A DNA stretch of 64,000 nucleotides from JACCTI01 sp051005695 (GTDB lineage Bacteria > Verrucomicrobiota > Verrucomicrobiia > Chthoniobacterales > UBA10450): NCBI GenBank assembly GCA_051005695.1, contig JBPCJC010000062.1, forward strand, positions 1-64,000. Direction: 5' to 3'. Under the pieces are notes generated by a model. It did not search any database, was not told the DNA's origin, and saw only the letters and a list, made by a program, of their open reading frames with translations. Positions within the stretch are counted from its first letter, which is position 1; each line of letters opens with the position of its first letter. Positions 17,419 through 27,353 of the stretch are shown piece by piece. Made by a program: the position numbers and the translations under genes.

Positions 17419-19568
17419 TAGAACGCGAAACCGAAACTGAAATGAAACGCGCCGAAGTCTTCGTAATCCCGCGGACTCGGATTCACGCCGTAATCGATCC
17501 GCAACGGACCGATCGGAAGTTTGTAGCGCAAGCCGATCCCGACCGCATAACGCAGATCGCTGAAGCCGGCGTCATCCGCGTTCGTGAGCAGGTTGCCGGC
17601 GTCGACGAAGACCGCGCCCTGCAATTCTCCGAAGACCGGGAAGGTATACTCCACGTTGTAAACGCTGAAGAATTCTCCGCCGATCGGGTTGCCATTGACG
17701 TGCGGGCCGAGATTGCGCTCCCCGAAACTTCGCACGGTATTGTTGCCGCCATTGAAGAAGCGCTCGTCGATCGGAATGCTCGTTCCGTTGAGTCCTTCGA
17801 TCACCCCCGCGCGCGCGCCGAAGGCGAGCTGCGATTGCTCGAACCAATGCCGAAAACCACTGACCTCGTCGTCCGCGCTCGGATTCAGATGGATGATTTT
17901 TTTCTCCGGCGAAAAAGGGATGTAATAGCTCACCCGCGCGGTCGCGCGGACAAAGTCGAGCTGGCTCCCGAGCGATTGGGTGGCGTAATCGAAGGTGTTG
18001 TCGATCACGATCCCGCGCGGTGAAACCAGCGGACTTTTCCGCGGATCATACGCCTGGGTGAAGCCGATCGAATTCACTTGATAGGAAGTGCGCCCGAGAA
18101 ATTCCGTCGGGATGGTCGCGCTCGTGATCTCGACATGCCGCGCTAAAAAGACTGCGCCGAATTCATATTGTTTCGTCAGGTGCCGGCTGAGATCGACACG
18201 GCCGCCGAGTTCAAACTTCGAGTAGCCGTCGAAGTCGAAAGTGAGCGCGGAGAGATGGAGCTTGAGATGATTCTCGGTGTCGAAAAGCCACGGGTCTTCG
18301 TAGAGAATTTCGCCCTTGTAACCGCGCCCGGAATATTCCGCAGAAGTCGTTAGGGGCCGGCCGGTGCCGAAAAGATCGCGTTCGCGAAACGACGCCCCCA
18401 CGATCACGCCGGCGTAGGTTCCGTACCCAAATGAGAAACCGAATTCCTTGCTCTTGGCTTCCTCGGCGGTAATCTGCAATTGCAGTTTGTCGCCTTCGAT
18501 CGGCTTGGGCGTGATCTGGAGAATGTTGAACAAACCCGTCCGCATCATCTCGCGGAATTTGTCGTCGAGGGTCGTGGGATTGTATTTTTTTCCGCTGAGC
18601 GCGCGGAAGCGTTTCGATAAAAAACTGGGATGCAATCGCCGCAAGCCGGTCACGTTCGTCCCATCGAAATAATAAACCGGGCCCGGCGAAATCGTCACCT
18701 GCACCGGCACCCGCCCGCCGCGCGCAGCCGCGGGCGCGCCGGCCGCATTTACCTTCACGCTGTAGTAGCCGCGGGCCTTGAAATAACTCTGCAAACGCCG
18801 CGGGATATCGGCCAGCCGGCGATCGGTGTAAGGCTCGCTCAGGATATCCGCGAGCTCGTTACTCAACTGCTCCGGCGAGTAAACCGTGCGCCCGCTGTAA
18901 CTCAGGCCGCCGAAATAATAACGCGCGCCTTCTACGATCGCGATCGTCAGATCGACAAAGGTTTCATCGACCGGCTGCACGTTCGGCGATTGCACGATCA
19001 CGTTCAGGAAGCCTTCCGAAATGTAAAGCCGCCTAACGAGATCAACGCCTTCGTCGATGTCGGATAGCACATAGGGCAGCCTCGTTTCCGCTTTCGAATA
19101 ACGTTCCCGCGTCGGGCCGACGACGAACTCAAAAAGCTTGTCCGACGCGAGAGTGCCGTTACCGACGAAATTGATTTTGCGAATCGTGGTCCGCGGACCT
19201 TCGACGACTTCAAGTCGAAGGCGATTGTTACCGACGATGTGGTAGCTGACGGCCACTTTCGAGAAGCCGTGCTTGCGATAATAGAGCTCGAGGAAGAAAG
19301 CCGCGTCGTCGGCGCGCGCGGCGGTCAGCCCGAGTTCCTGGATGGAGCTGATCTGCTCTTTCAAGACCGAGAGCAGTTCCTTCTCCTTAAACGAAGTCGC
19401 GCCGGCGAACTCGACGTTGGCGGTCTGGGCGATTTTTTCCTGCTGTCGATTTTCCTGTTTCTTCTCTTCGGTGCGCGCTTTCGTTTGCGGCAACTCGACC
19501 GCGCCTTGCCCGAAGACAGGCCCGCCCAACAGAACGCTGCAAAGAAGAACAAGGGCGAGCGATTTCAT
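17418..19568 (-). CDS. tamA: TamA-like Omp85 outer-membrane assembly protein
   Basis: A 716-residue Omp85 protein. It has a signal peptide (MKSLALVLLCSVLLGG...), a charged linker, then about four POTRA repeats (residues ~50-395) and a C-terminal 16-stranded barrel domain. The barrel carries the VRSFGERNLGP lid-lock loop (VRGF/Y type) and ends in the usual aromatic signature ...FSFGFAF. It follows tamB by 2 bp, so the pair is translated together and should form the TAM complex that assembles outer-membrane proteins or moves phospholipids. A BamA role is possible, but adjacency to tamB favours TamA. Confidence 0.9.
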   Translation of the reverse strand: MKSLALVLLCSVLLGGPVFGQGAVELPQTKARTEEKKQENRQQEKIAQTANVEFAGATSFKEKELLSVLKEQISSIQELGLTAARADDAAFFLELYYRKHGFSKVAVSYHIVGNNRLRLEVVEGPRTTIRKINFVGNGTLASDKLFEFVVGPTRERYSKAETRLPYVLSDIDEGVDLVRRLYISEGFLNVIVQSPNVQPVDETFVDLTIAIVEGARYYFGGLSYSGRTVYSPEQLSNELADILSEPYTDRRLADIPRRLQSYFKARGYYSVKVNAAGAPAAARGGRVPVQVTISPGPVYYFDGTNVTGLRRLHPSFLSKRFRALSGKKYNPTTLDDKFREMMRTGLFNILQITPKPIEGDKLQLQITAEEAKSKEFGFSFGYGTYAGVIVGASFRERDLFGTGRPLTTSAEYSGRGYKGEILYEDPWLFDTENHLKLHLSALTFDFDGYSKFELGGRVDLSRHLTKQYEFGAVFLARHVEITSATIPTEFLGRTSYQVNSIGFTQAYDPRKSPLVSPRGIVIDNTFDYATQSLGSQLDFVRATARVSYYIPFSPEKKIIHLNPSADDEVSGFRHWFEQSQLAFGARAGVIEGLNGTSIPIDERFFNGGNNTVRSFGERNLGPHVNGNPIGGEFFSVYNVEYTFPVFGELQGAVFVDAGNLLTNADDAGFSDLRYAVGIGLRYKLPIGPLRIDYGVNPSPRDYEDFGAFHFSFGFAF

Positions 19569-19570
19569 GC

Positions 19571-22500
19571 CTAACGAAACCTGATCAGATACTTGATCGT
19601 CCCGCGAAAATCTCCCTGCACCCCGATGTCGCCCACGAGCTGGATCTTCTCGTTCACCCGATAACGCGCCGTCGCCGTCTGCTGGCCGGTGCGCGGGTCG
19701 ACATTGCCGACATCGACCTGCAAGCGATCGAAGACTGAGTTCGGCGAGCTCGACTGGCCCTTCTTGAAAATCTTGTGATAGAGCTGCTGGCCTAACAACA
19801 TCAAGGCGCGACCGGCAAGCACATTCCCGCCGCTGAGCAGTTCTTCGCGCGTCGTCCCCGTGGCCAGCAAAGTGATGATCTCTTCCTGCGGCAAGGGCGG
19901 CTCGCTGGTGAAAACGGCTTCCGGCGTATTCGCAGTTCCGTAAACGTAAACGTGCACGGTGTAATCCTTGATCAGCGATGTGCCCTGCAAATCGAGGCCG
20001 GGATTAAAGGGATCGTCGGGATTGAAATAGAGAAATCCCTGGGAGATTTCCAATCGACTGAAGGGCAGCGTCGCTTCCACATTTTGCAAGCGAACCGAAC
20101 CATCGAGCTTCGGCGCGAGACCGGTGCCGGTCAGTTTCATGTCCACGATGGCGCCGCCGTTGGCGAGATTGCCGCGGATCAAAAATGGATCCTTCGTCTT
20201 GATCGCAACGTCGAATTTCCAATCGCGCAGCGGCGGATTCGGAAAGGTCAGATCAGGCGAAGCCGAGGGCGGTTCCGGTGCGGGCGCGGGGCGTCCAGGA
20301 AGACCGATCGGGATTAGGTCGAGATTCTTCAGGAACTGACTGTTCGTTAGGGCAACCGTCCCGCTGACCGCCGCACCCGCCAGCGGGCCACTCACGCTGA
20401 GGTCGGCATCGGCGCGCGCAGTCAGGGTGTCATTGCGCGCGAGCAGGACGGCGCTGGCTTTGACATGCAAATCAAAATTAGGCTCGGTTAACTTTGGCAA
20501 AGTGATCCGGCCGGAAAGAGTGAAGGGCCCGCCCGCCAGCTCGCCGGCGAATTGCGGGAAGCTCAAGGTTTGTCCGTCGAAATTCAGGCGCGCATTGAAA
20601 TTAGAAATGGCCGGCAGTGTGGGATTGGTAAAGCGCGCGACGTTGATGTGAATGTCGCCCGAGCCGCTCACGACCGGTTTCGCGATCGTCCCGTGGACGT
20701 CGACGTTGAGCGCCATGTTGCCGTCCGCCCGCTCGAGCGCCGGCACAAATTCGCGGATGAAATTCATTTCACTGCGCGGCATGCGCACTTGCGCGGTCAC
20801 CGGGGTTTGTTCGTCGAATTTTTTCGCTCCGAGGATTTTCCCGAGATTGAGCGGGAGGCTGGCGTCGATCGTGACCGGAGAGATGCGGGCTTGCTCGAGT
20901 TTGCCGTTTACCACCAGTTGATTGTTTGCCAAACGCGCACCGATGACGAAGGCCGCTGGTTTGAATCCGGCGAATTTCTCACTGCGCAATCCGGAGAGCG
21001 AGAGATCGAAATTCGCCTGCAGATTCGAGAGCGGGCCCTTGGCGTCCAACTTCACCGTGGCCAAGCCCGCCACCGGAATGTTCGCGCCAAAATCTTTCAC
21101 CAACTTCGCGAGGTCGAGATTCTCCGATTGCACCGAAATCAGGACCTGACCATCCGGCGGAAAGAGCGGCTTGTCGGTGCCGAGATTTTCCCAGAGAAAC
21201 GGAATCGCGATATAGCCGCCGGCGTACTTTGCCTGGCCCTGATCGACCTCGACCTTCGAGACTTCGAGCTTCTGATCATGCGTTTGCATGACCGCCTGGA
21301 ACATCATTTTGTCCGAGGAGAAAAAGATGATCGGGACGTTGAGTGCCTGCGGGGAATAGTTGGCGTCGATGTTCGCTTCCAGCTTTTGCAGATCACCGTA
21401 ACGACCATTCGTTAGCTTCAATTTCAGGTCGCCGGTCTCCTGGAACTTTGAGGCCAGGCCGCTGCCTTCCCAATTGATCGCGAGCGCGCCGCCGAGTTTG
21501 GTTTCCTTGCCCGCGGCTTTCAGGATCGGCTCAAAGGTCGACAAGTCCGCGACGTTCACCGCCAGTCGCCCGCGATATTGAAACGGCGCCTTCGCTTCGA
21601 TCTGCCCGTTGCCCGCGAGATAATCTTTCTGGTTCAAACGCGCGGTCAGGTCGTTCAGGTAAACCACGTTGCCCGCGGTCGTGCCTTGCGCGCTCAATTC
21701 TTGCACGAGCAAATTGCGCGCGCGCAAGTCGGTCGCATAAACGTTGAAGTAACCGTCGCCGAGCTGCTGCTGGTAGTTTGTCCGGCCAGACATTTGGAGG
21801 TGACCGGAAATTTTATCCGGCGAATCCGTCGCCCAAAAATCGCCGACATTGGGCGCGTTCAAGGAAAACTCCACCGTCGCCGGTTGCTGTGCAGCCTGGT
21901 CGAAATCGGCCGGCAACTGATAGCGTCCGCTGAGCACGAGCCGGTTGGCCGCGCGACTAACGAGTAGTTGCTCGATGGTCAATTCCGCGCCCGCGCTTTG
22001 CAGTTCACCATGCACAGAATCGAGCGCGTAATCTTTCGCACGCACGTCGCCCAGGTCGAAACCGACCTTGGAATTGAGGCCTTCGTAGTAAGGCCGTGTC
22101 TCGTTAGGCGGCGGCATCACTTTCGTGGCATTCAATTTCACGACGAACTTCTGCGCCGTGCCCTGGCCGAAATCGATCGGCCCGCCGGCGAGCGCGATGT
22201 CCGCGCGGACGGTGTCGTTCTCGACCTTGATCTGGCCGTTCACTTCCGCGCTGCCGGTGATCGGTTGCGGCAAAGCGGCGGTGATCGCGGCCAGATCGGG
22301 CAGATTACCGCGCAGCTGGATGGTCGTCGGCTTGTGACCGAAACCAGAAAAACTTGCCGGCAATTCGGCTGAACCCTGCAGCGAAATTTTGTTCGCTCCG
22401 CGACTCAGCTCGACGTTTTTGATCTGCGCTTTTCCGTCCGCCGCTTGCGCGTCGATCGTCGCGTGATCAAAGGTCGCGCCACCGGCGACCAGATTATTGA

Positions 22501-23455
22501 TCTCGCCCGTGACCGAACCGGTCCACGTCTGCGGGCTGTCGGGAATCCCGCTGCCCTTGATTTGCAACTGGCGGACATCGCCTTTGGTTCCCGGGTTCGC
22601 TTCGCCGAAGTAACGGGCGACCGCATCGATCGAAGTGTCGTTCACCGAAAAATTCACGTCCGTGTGCAAGGCCGATTTCTTTTCACCGAGCGCGAGTGAG
22701 CCGCTCATTTTTCCGCCGGCGACCACGCCGTCGAAACTCAGGTCAAGCTGGTTCGTGCCAATTTTCGAGGCGTCGATGTTGACCACCTGTAGCTTGGTTT
22801 GATCATCGAGGACCAGGCTCCGCAGAAACAAATTCCGGTTTTCGTAACTGGTTTGCGCAGTCACGTCCGCCCAGCTCTTGCCACTGGGAATTTGCAGTTT
22901 GGTGATTCGCAATTCCCCCGCGCGATCGGGTTGCAGATCGAGATAAAGATGGTCGACGATCAAGTCGTTAGGCTGCGAGACCATCCGCAGATTAATGTCG
23001 AAGAGCGTCAGGCGATTCGGAAAAAAACCCGGCAGGCTAAACTTTTGATCCTTCTTCGGCACGATCACCGGCGGCGATTTGGCCGGATCGAGCAGGACAG
23101 TGGCGTTACGCAGCTCGACGTTTTGCAGCAGCTGCGACATCCCACCGGTGAAAAATCCCCAGAGGCTGTAATCCACGCGCAGGAAATCCGCGTCGAGCGA
23201 TTGCACGGTCGACGGGCCAGTCGCGACCGCGTGCACATTGCGCAAAACGATTCCGCCGAGAACCGACCCTTCGACCCGGAGATCGAGCTTCAGATTTTGT
23301 CCGGCGGCAACACTGATCGCGACCCGCCGCACGACCGTTTGCAAAACCGGCCGATGAAAAACGATGAGCCCGAGCAAAACGATGCCGAGGACGGCACCGA
23401 CGCGTTTAAGCCAGGTGCGCCAAACCGGAACAGAGGGTGTCCTGTCTTCATCCAC
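19571..23455 (-). CDS. tamB: TamB-like translocation/assembly module protein (DUF490)
   Basis: A 1294-residue AsmA/TamB-family protein. It has one N-terminal signal anchor (~residues 17-38, GAVLGIVLLGLIVF), a long repetitive beta-rich body expected to form a hydrophobic-grooved taco that spans the periplasm, and the C-terminal DUF490 region (DPFNPGLDLQGTS...VYVYGTANTPEAVFTSEPPLPQEEIITLLATG). The C-terminus docks on TamA. The TAG stop lies inside a copy of the dispersed word that also bridges to the tamA start. The gene is first in the tamB-tamA operon and divergent from the anti-sigma-like gene (132 bp). Confidence 0.92.
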   Translation of the reverse strand: MDEDRTPSVPVWRTWLKRVGAVLGIVLLGLIVFHRPVLQTVVRRVAISVAAGQNLKLDLRVEGSVLGGIVLRNVHAVATGPSTVQSLDADFLRVDYSLWGFFTGGMSQLLQNVELRNATVLLDPAKSPPVIVPKKDQKFSLPGFFPNRLTLFDINLRMVSQPNDLIVDHLYLDLQPDRAGELRITKLQIPSGKSWADVTAQTSYENRNLFLRSLVLDDQTKLQVVNIDASKIGTNQLDLSFDGVVAGGKMSGSLALGEKKSALHTDVNFSVNDTSIDAVARYFGEANPGTKGDVRQLQIKGSGIPDSPQTWTGSVTGEINNLVAGGATFDHATIDAQAADGKAQIKNVELSRGANKISLQGSAELPASFSGFGHKPTTIQLRGNLPDLAAITAALPQPITGSAEVNGQIKVENDTVRADIALAGGPIDFGQGTAQKFVVKLNATKVMPPPNETRPYYEGLNSKVGFDLGDVRAKDYALDSVHGELQSAGAELTIEQLLVSRAANRLVLSGRYQLPADFDQAAQQPATVEFSLNAPNVGDFWATDSPDKISGHLQMSGRTNYQQQLGDGYFNVYATDLRARNLLVQELSAQGTTAGNVVYLNDLTARLNQKDYLAGNGQIEAKAPFQYRGRLAVNVADLSTFEPILKAAGKETKLGGALAINWEGSGLASKFQETGDLKLKLTNGRYGDLQKLEANIDANYSPQALNVPIIFFSSDKMMFQAVMQTHDQKLEVSKVEVDQGQAKYAGGYIAIPFLWENLGTDKPLFPPDGQVLISVQSENLDLAKLVKDFGANIPVAGLATVKLDAKGPLSNLQANFDLSLSGLRSEKFAGFKPAAFVIGARLANNQLVVNGKLEQARISPVTIDASLPLNLGKILGAKKFDEQTPVTAQVRMPRSEMNFIREFVPALERADGNMALNVDVHGTIAKPVVSGSGDIHINVARFTNPTLPAISNFNARLNFDGQTLSFPQFAGELAGGPFTLSGRITLPKLTEPNFDLHVKASAVLLARNDTLTARADADLSVSGPLAGAAVSGTVALTNSQFLKNLDLIPIGLPGRPAPAPEPPSASPDLTFPNPPLRDWKFDVAIKTKDPFLIRGNLANGGAIVDMKLTGTGLAPKLDGSVRLQNVEATLPFSRLEISQGFLYFNPDDPFNPGLDLQGTSLIKDYTVHVYVYGTANTPEAVFTSEPPLPQEEIITLLATGTTREELLSGGNVLAGRALMLLGQQLYHKIFKKGQSSSPNSVFDRLQVDVGNVDPRTGQQTATARYRVNEKIQLVGDIGVQGDFRGTIKYLIRFR

Positions 23456-23587
23456 GGGTGCGGGTAACTTCTACTTTCTACGAGTGTAAAGAGCAATCGG
23501 ATGAGACCAAACCGGGAGTTGTGGAAAATGCCGGGATACTTGGCAATTGCGCGGCTCAGCGTCACGGCACACTCTATTTTCGCCCTC

Positions 23588-24256
23588 ATGAATCCCGACA
23601 AGCTTTTCGATTATCTGGACGGCAAACTTTCGCCCGCGGAGACCGAGGAGCTGGAGAAACAATTGCCTAACGACTCGCAATTACTCCGGCAATTAGCGAT
23701 CGCGCGCGAGGTTCATCGGAAGCTTCCGGGAACGCGCGAAGTCGTGATGCCGAGCGACGATCCAGCGGATGCGGAACGCGCCGGCCGGCTGGGGCGGCGA
23801 ATCGCCACCGCGGCGATCGCGTTGGTCGCGCTCAATGTTTTCATCGGAATAGTCTTCATCGCCGGGAAAAATCGCAAGGAGACACACGCGCCGGCGCAGG
23901 AAGCTGCCATTCGCCAACAACTCGCGGCCTCGTTAGGCGCGGTTGGCCAGAGGGCCCTCCCGGCGCCCTCCTTTGTGGAAGATGAGATCCGGTTGGAGGC
24001 GCCACGCGCGGGATGGGAAGCGGTCGGGGCCCGCGTTTTACAAGCGGCGGAAAAGTGCGGCGGCTCGGCCGCGAAAGGATTGCCCGATGAAGCTGCGCTC
24101 AGTGTGGTCGCGGAAATTCCGAGCAATCGGGTGGCGGAATTTCGTCAACTCCTGAAGCCCGGATCTTCTCCCAGTCCGGAAACGAACGCGTCGCCGGCGG
24201 CTTCGCCTAACGAGCGCACGGTCGTGCAAGTGCACATCGCTGAGCCCGGGCGATGA
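23588..24256 (+). CDS. Anti-sigma-factor-like single-span membrane protein
   Basis: From ATG 23588 the 222-residue protein opens with MNPDKLFDYLDGKLSPAETEE, the pattern of anti-sigma N-termini that keep the helices but lack zinc ligands. One membrane helix follows at ~72-93. The rest (~95-222) is probably periplasmic. No sigma factor gene is nearby, so function is open. It overlaps the phosphorylase by 4 bp (ATGA), indicating translational coupling. Confidence 0.55.
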   Translation: MNPDKLFDYLDGKLSPAETEELEKQLPNDSQLLRQLAIAREVHRKLPGTREVVMPSDDPADAERAGRLGRRIATAAIALVALNVFIGIVFIAGKNRKETHAPAQEAAIRQQLAASLGAVGQRALPAPSFVEDEIRLEAPRAGWEAVGARVLQAAEKCGGSAAKGLPDEAALSVVAEIPSNRVAEFRQLLKPGSSPSPETNASPAASPNERTVVQVHIAEPGR

Positions 24257-24984
24257 TCGCGGTCACGTTCGCGCTGCCCGCTGAAAGTTCTGATTTCATC
24301 CGCATCCTGCAGGATCGTTCACGCGAAACACTAGCCAGCCTGCAGATCATCCGCGGGCAGCTGGGCGAGACCGAGGTCTGCGTTTTTCACACCGGCGTGG
24401 GAACGAAAATGGCGCGCGCCCGCAGCAAAAGTTTTCTCGCGCGGGCGCCGCGGCCGGAGCTTCTGATCTGCGCGGGATTTGCCGGCGCGCTCGAGGAACG
24501 ATTACAAATTGCGGATCTTTTCCTGGCGGATAATTTTTCTGACGAATCCGCCCTAACGAGTGCTCGCCAGATCATTCCCGCCGAGGTCGGGAAGCTGACG
24601 ACTGCCGAAGAAATTCTCGATTCACCGGCAGCGCGGAGCAGGCTGGCGAGCGCGACCGGTGCGCGCGCCATCGACATGGAAACGGAGGTCGTGGTGGAAG
24701 AATGCCGTGGGGTCGGAGTGCGGACGCTTTCCCTGCGCGCGATCACGGATACGCCTGCGTTCCCCTTCCCGCTCCCGCCGTCTATTTTGTTCGATCTCGC
24801 CGCGCAAAAAACAAAGCCGTTGCGCTTGCTTGCGTACCTCGCGGTTCATCCATGGGCCATCGGGAGGCTGATCGCTTTTGCGGGTCGCGTGACGCGCGCA
24901 CGCCGGGCACTGACCAATGCGCTCGAACTACTCGTTAGGCGCGCGGGCGATCCGCCGGTTCCACGTGAACCAGGACATCGCTGA
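24253..24984 (+). CDS. Nucleoside phosphorylase superfamily protein
   Basis: A 243-residue PNP/UDP/MTA-nucleosidase-fold protein. It contains VTFALPAESSDF at the N-terminus, FHTGVGTKMA (phosphate/ribose region), LICAGFAGAL, and AIDMETEVVVEECR, the conserved Met-Glu of the nucleoside site, followed by LRAITD. Candidates are futalosine hydrolase, MTA/SAH nucleosidase or the hopanoid-linked phosphorylase; sequence alone does not decide. It is co-transcribed with the anti-sigma-like gene and its 3' end overlaps the convergent CDF gene by 50 bp. Confidence 0.75.
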   Translation: MIAVTFALPAESSDFIRILQDRSRETLASLQIIRGQLGETEVCVFHTGVGTKMARARSKSFLARAPRPELLICAGFAGALEERLQIADLFLADNFSDESALTSARQIIPAEVGKLTTAEEILDSPAARSRLASATGARAIDMETEVVVEECRGVGVRTLSLRAITDTPAFPFPLPPSILFDLAAQKTKPLRLLAYLAVHPWAIGRLIAFAGRVTRARRALTNALELLVRRAGDPPVPREPGHR

Positions 24985-25852
24985 TGCGCGGATCGGTCGC
25001 GCGAATCCGTGCCTTCACTTCGTGCGCAATTTGATGTCCGCTGCGCACAGTAATTTCGCCGTCGACCCGCAGATGGAGGTCCACGTAGAAGCTCAAGCCC
25101 ATTTTTCGGACGAGACATTTTTCCACCTCGACCACGCCGGCCACGGCCGCCGCCGCCTGGCGAATCGGACCGCAAACGTCGCCGGGCGGCGCGGTGTCCA
25201 TGATTTCGTAGAGCGCGGGCCAGAGAAGGCGCGAGCCGTTAGTCGCGATGAGAGCGCAGGCGAAAAGCGCGGCCCAGGCATCTGCGCTTTGCCAGGCGGG
25301 ACCACCGATCAGGGCGATCGAAATTCCGATAAAGGCGGCGATGGAAGTGAGCGCGTCGAAGCGATGGTGCCAGGCGTCAGTTTGCACCGCCGTGCTCTCG
25401 ACGTCGCGACCGACGCGCATGACCGAGCGGAAAAGTAATTCCTTCACCACGACCACGCCGACGAGGACGAGGAGCGTGAACGGTTTTGGGGAATGATGCG
25501 GCCGAAAAATTTCGCGCACACTTTGCACGGCCAAGCCAACCGCGGAAGCAATGACCCCAGTGGCGACAATCGCGGAGGCGATCGGCTCCGCTTTTCCGTG
25601 GCCGTAAGGATGGGTTTCATCCGGCGGACGAGCGGCAAATTTTAAGCCACCCCAAATGATGACCGAGCCCGCGATGTCGAGCGTGGACTCGATGCCATCA
25701 GCGATCAGGACGTAGGAGTTTCCGAAAAAACCAGCGGCCACTTTCGCGAACGAAAGGACGACGTTGCTGAACATCCCGATGAGGGCGAGGCGCGCGCCGG
25801 TTTGTAAATTGCTGGCGGGAACGTTCGCTGTAGGCTGGGCGGCGGGAGACAT
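24935..25852 (-). CDS. Cation diffusion facilitator (CDF) metal exporter
   Basis: A ~305-residue inner-membrane metal/H+ antiporter. Six hydrophobic helices span residues ~20-205. The metal-site motif ADGIESTLD lies in helix 2 and HPYGHGKAEPIAS follows helix 3; a second site, TDAWHHRFDALTS, lies in helix 5. The C-terminal cytoplasmic ferredoxin-like domain has the usual VEKCLVRKMG and HLRVDGEITV strands. The likely substrate is Zn2+ or another divalent ion (inferred). ATG 25852 is preferred over the longer frame. It is divergent from the reductase with a 3-bp gap. Confidence 0.9.
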   Translation of the reverse strand: MSPAAQPTANVPASNLQTGARLALIGMFSNVVLSFAKVAAGFFGNSYVLIADGIESTLDIAGSVIIWGGLKFAARPPDETHPYGHGKAEPIASAIVATGVIASAVGLAVQSVREIFRPHHSPKPFTLLVLVGVVVVKELLFRSVMRVGRDVESTAVQTDAWHHRFDALTSIAAFIGISIALIGGPAWQSADAWAALFACALIATNGSRLLWPALYEIMDTAPPGDVCGPIRQAAAAVAGVVEVEKCLVRKMGLSFYVDLHLRVDGEITVRSGHQIAHEVKARIRATDPRISDVLVHVEPADRPRA

Positions 25853-25855
25853 CAG

Positions 25856-26851
25856 GTGAAGAAAACTATACGCGTCGCGGTCTACGAAACCCACGGAAAT
25901 CCCGTCGAAGTGCTGCGGGTCGTCGAGCAACCGTGGCCGGTGCCAGCGACGGACGAAGTGGTGGTGGAGATGCGCGCCGCTCCGCTTAATCCGGCGGACA
26001 TCAACGCGATCGAAGGCAAGTATCCAGTGCGGCCGACCTTGCCGGCGACGCCGGGAATGGAAGGCGCGGGCGTGGTCGTGGAAGTGGGCCGCGCGGTGCG
26101 CGAGGTCTCGTTAGGCGCGCTGGTTATTCTGCCGCATAATTTCGGAACCTGGCGAGAAGCGGGTGCGGTCAAGGCGGAGAAATTGCTCCTGGTGCCGGAA
26201 GGAATCGAACCGGTGCAGGCGGCGATGCTGAAGATCAATCCCCTGACCGCCTGGCGGATGTTGCATGATTTTGTCTCGTTAGGCAGGGGGGATTGGTTCA
26301 TCCAGAACGCGGCCAATTCCGGGGCCGGCCGGGCGGCGATCCAGATCGGCCGCGCGCTGGGTTATCGCAGCGTCAATGTCGTGAGGCGCGCGGAGTTGCT
26401 CGAAGAACTGCGCGCGGAAGGCGCAGACGTGGTCGTGCTCGACGGCGAAAAGATGCGCGAGGAAGTGGCGGCGCAGACTGAGGGCGCGGAGATCCGCCTG
26501 GCCTTGAACGCGGTCGGGGGCGAGAACGCGCTGCGAGTGGCGAAGACGCTGGCCTCGGATGCGACGATGGTGACTTATGGCGCGATGAGTTTGGAGCCGC
26601 TGACGATCCCGAATGGGATGCTGATTTTCAAGAATCTGAAGTTCACTGGTTTTTGGGTGAACAAATGGTATGACGGCGCGAGCGCAGCGGAACGCGCGGA
26701 AACATTTGCGGCGCTTTTTGCGATGGCGCAGAGCGGGAAACTGCGCACGAAGATCGAGAAAACGTACTCGTTAGGCGAGGCGACCGCCGCGGTTGCGGAA
26801 GCGATGCGAAACAAGCGCGATGGGAAAATCGTTTTCGAATTTCCCGGATGA
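25856..26851 (+). CDS. Zinc-free MDR-family reductase (trans-2-enoyl thioester reductase/quinone oxidoreductase type)
   Basis: A 331-residue medium-chain dehydrogenase/reductase beginning at GTG 25856. The N-terminal GroES-like domain contains RAAPLNPADINAIEGKYP and PATPGMEGAGVV. The Rossmann domain has NAANSGAGRAAIQIGRALGYRSVNVVRR. The pattern is that of mitochondrial-type enoyl thioester reductase (MECR/Etr1) rather than zinc alcohol dehydrogenases, as the zinc ligands are missing. It probably reduces enoyl thioesters or quinones with NADPH. It contains three copies of the dispersed word, each read as S-L-G. Confidence 0.82.
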   Translation: MKKTIRVAVYETHGNPVEVLRVVEQPWPVPATDEVVVEMRAAPLNPADINAIEGKYPVRPTLPATPGMEGAGVVVEVGRAVREVSLGALVILPHNFGTWREAGAVKAEKLLLVPEGIEPVQAAMLKINPLTAWRMLHDFVSLGRGDWFIQNAANSGAGRAAIQIGRALGYRSVNVVRRAELLEELRAEGADVVVLDGEKMREEVAAQTEGAEIRLALNAVGGENALRVAKTLASDATMVTYGAMSLEPLTIPNGMLIFKNLKFTGFWVNKWYDGASAAERAETFAALFAMAQSGKLRTKIEKTYSLGEATAAVAEAMRNKRDGKIVFEFPG

Positions 26852-26870
26852 TCAGGATTCGAAAATCCGA

Positions 26871-27353
26871 TTAATCCTGAGCTTTAACCTGCGCTTCCGG
26901 CTCGTGCTTGGGCTGGCGTTTCAGGAGCGTGATCTGCTTGATCCGCGCGGAGTCGTTTGGGCTCCAGGTGGCGACATCGGGATCGTCCTTAAAGGCGTTG
27001 TGAACGATTCGGCGCTCGTAGGAATTCATCGGCTCGAGCTGCAATGACCGGCCACTCACGCGCACGCGCTCGGCCAGTTCGCGGACGCGCTGGACGATTT
27101 TGTCCTCGCGCATCGAGCGGTAATGCTCGCAATCGACGATCACTTTTTCGGCCTCGCGATCTTTCGCCTGAATGAGGCGGTTAAGCAGAAACTGGATCGC
27201 TTCGAGCGTTTCGCCGTCGTGCCCCACGATGCGCGCGCTCTCCTCGGTATAAATCTGCAAGGTATGGTTGCCGCCTTCGCTGCGGGTCTCGTCGATTTCG
27301 GCCACGAAACCGAGGTAGCCGAGCATCGTATCGAGTAATTCCTTCGGCGTCAT
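26871..27353 (-). CDS. jag: Jag/KhpB-like RNA-binding protein
   Basis: A 160-residue cytoplasmic RNA-binding protein. An alternate KH domain contains ARIVGHDGETLEAIQFLLNR, and an R3H domain follows (SMREDKIVQRVRELAERVRVSGRSLQLEPMNSYERRIVHNAF). The start at MTPKELL overlaps the yidC stop by 4 bp. The gene closes the rnpA-yidD-yidC-jag operon. Family members regulate cell-wall and division genes post-transcriptionally. The N-terminal Jag-N linker domain is short. Confidence 0.88.
   Translation of the reverse strand: MTPKELLDTMLGYLGFVAEIDETRSEGGNHTLQIYTEESARIVGHDGETLEAIQFLLNRLIQAKDREAEKVIVDCEHYRSMREDKIVQRVRELAERVRVSGRSLQLEPMNSYERRIVHNAFKDDPDVATWSPNDSARIKQITLLKRQPKHEPEAQVKAQD

Noticed and set aside
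20552..21415. 287-codon open frame antisense to tamB
   Set aside because: Lies wholly inside tamB, has the composition of a complementary-strand artefact and no domain signal.
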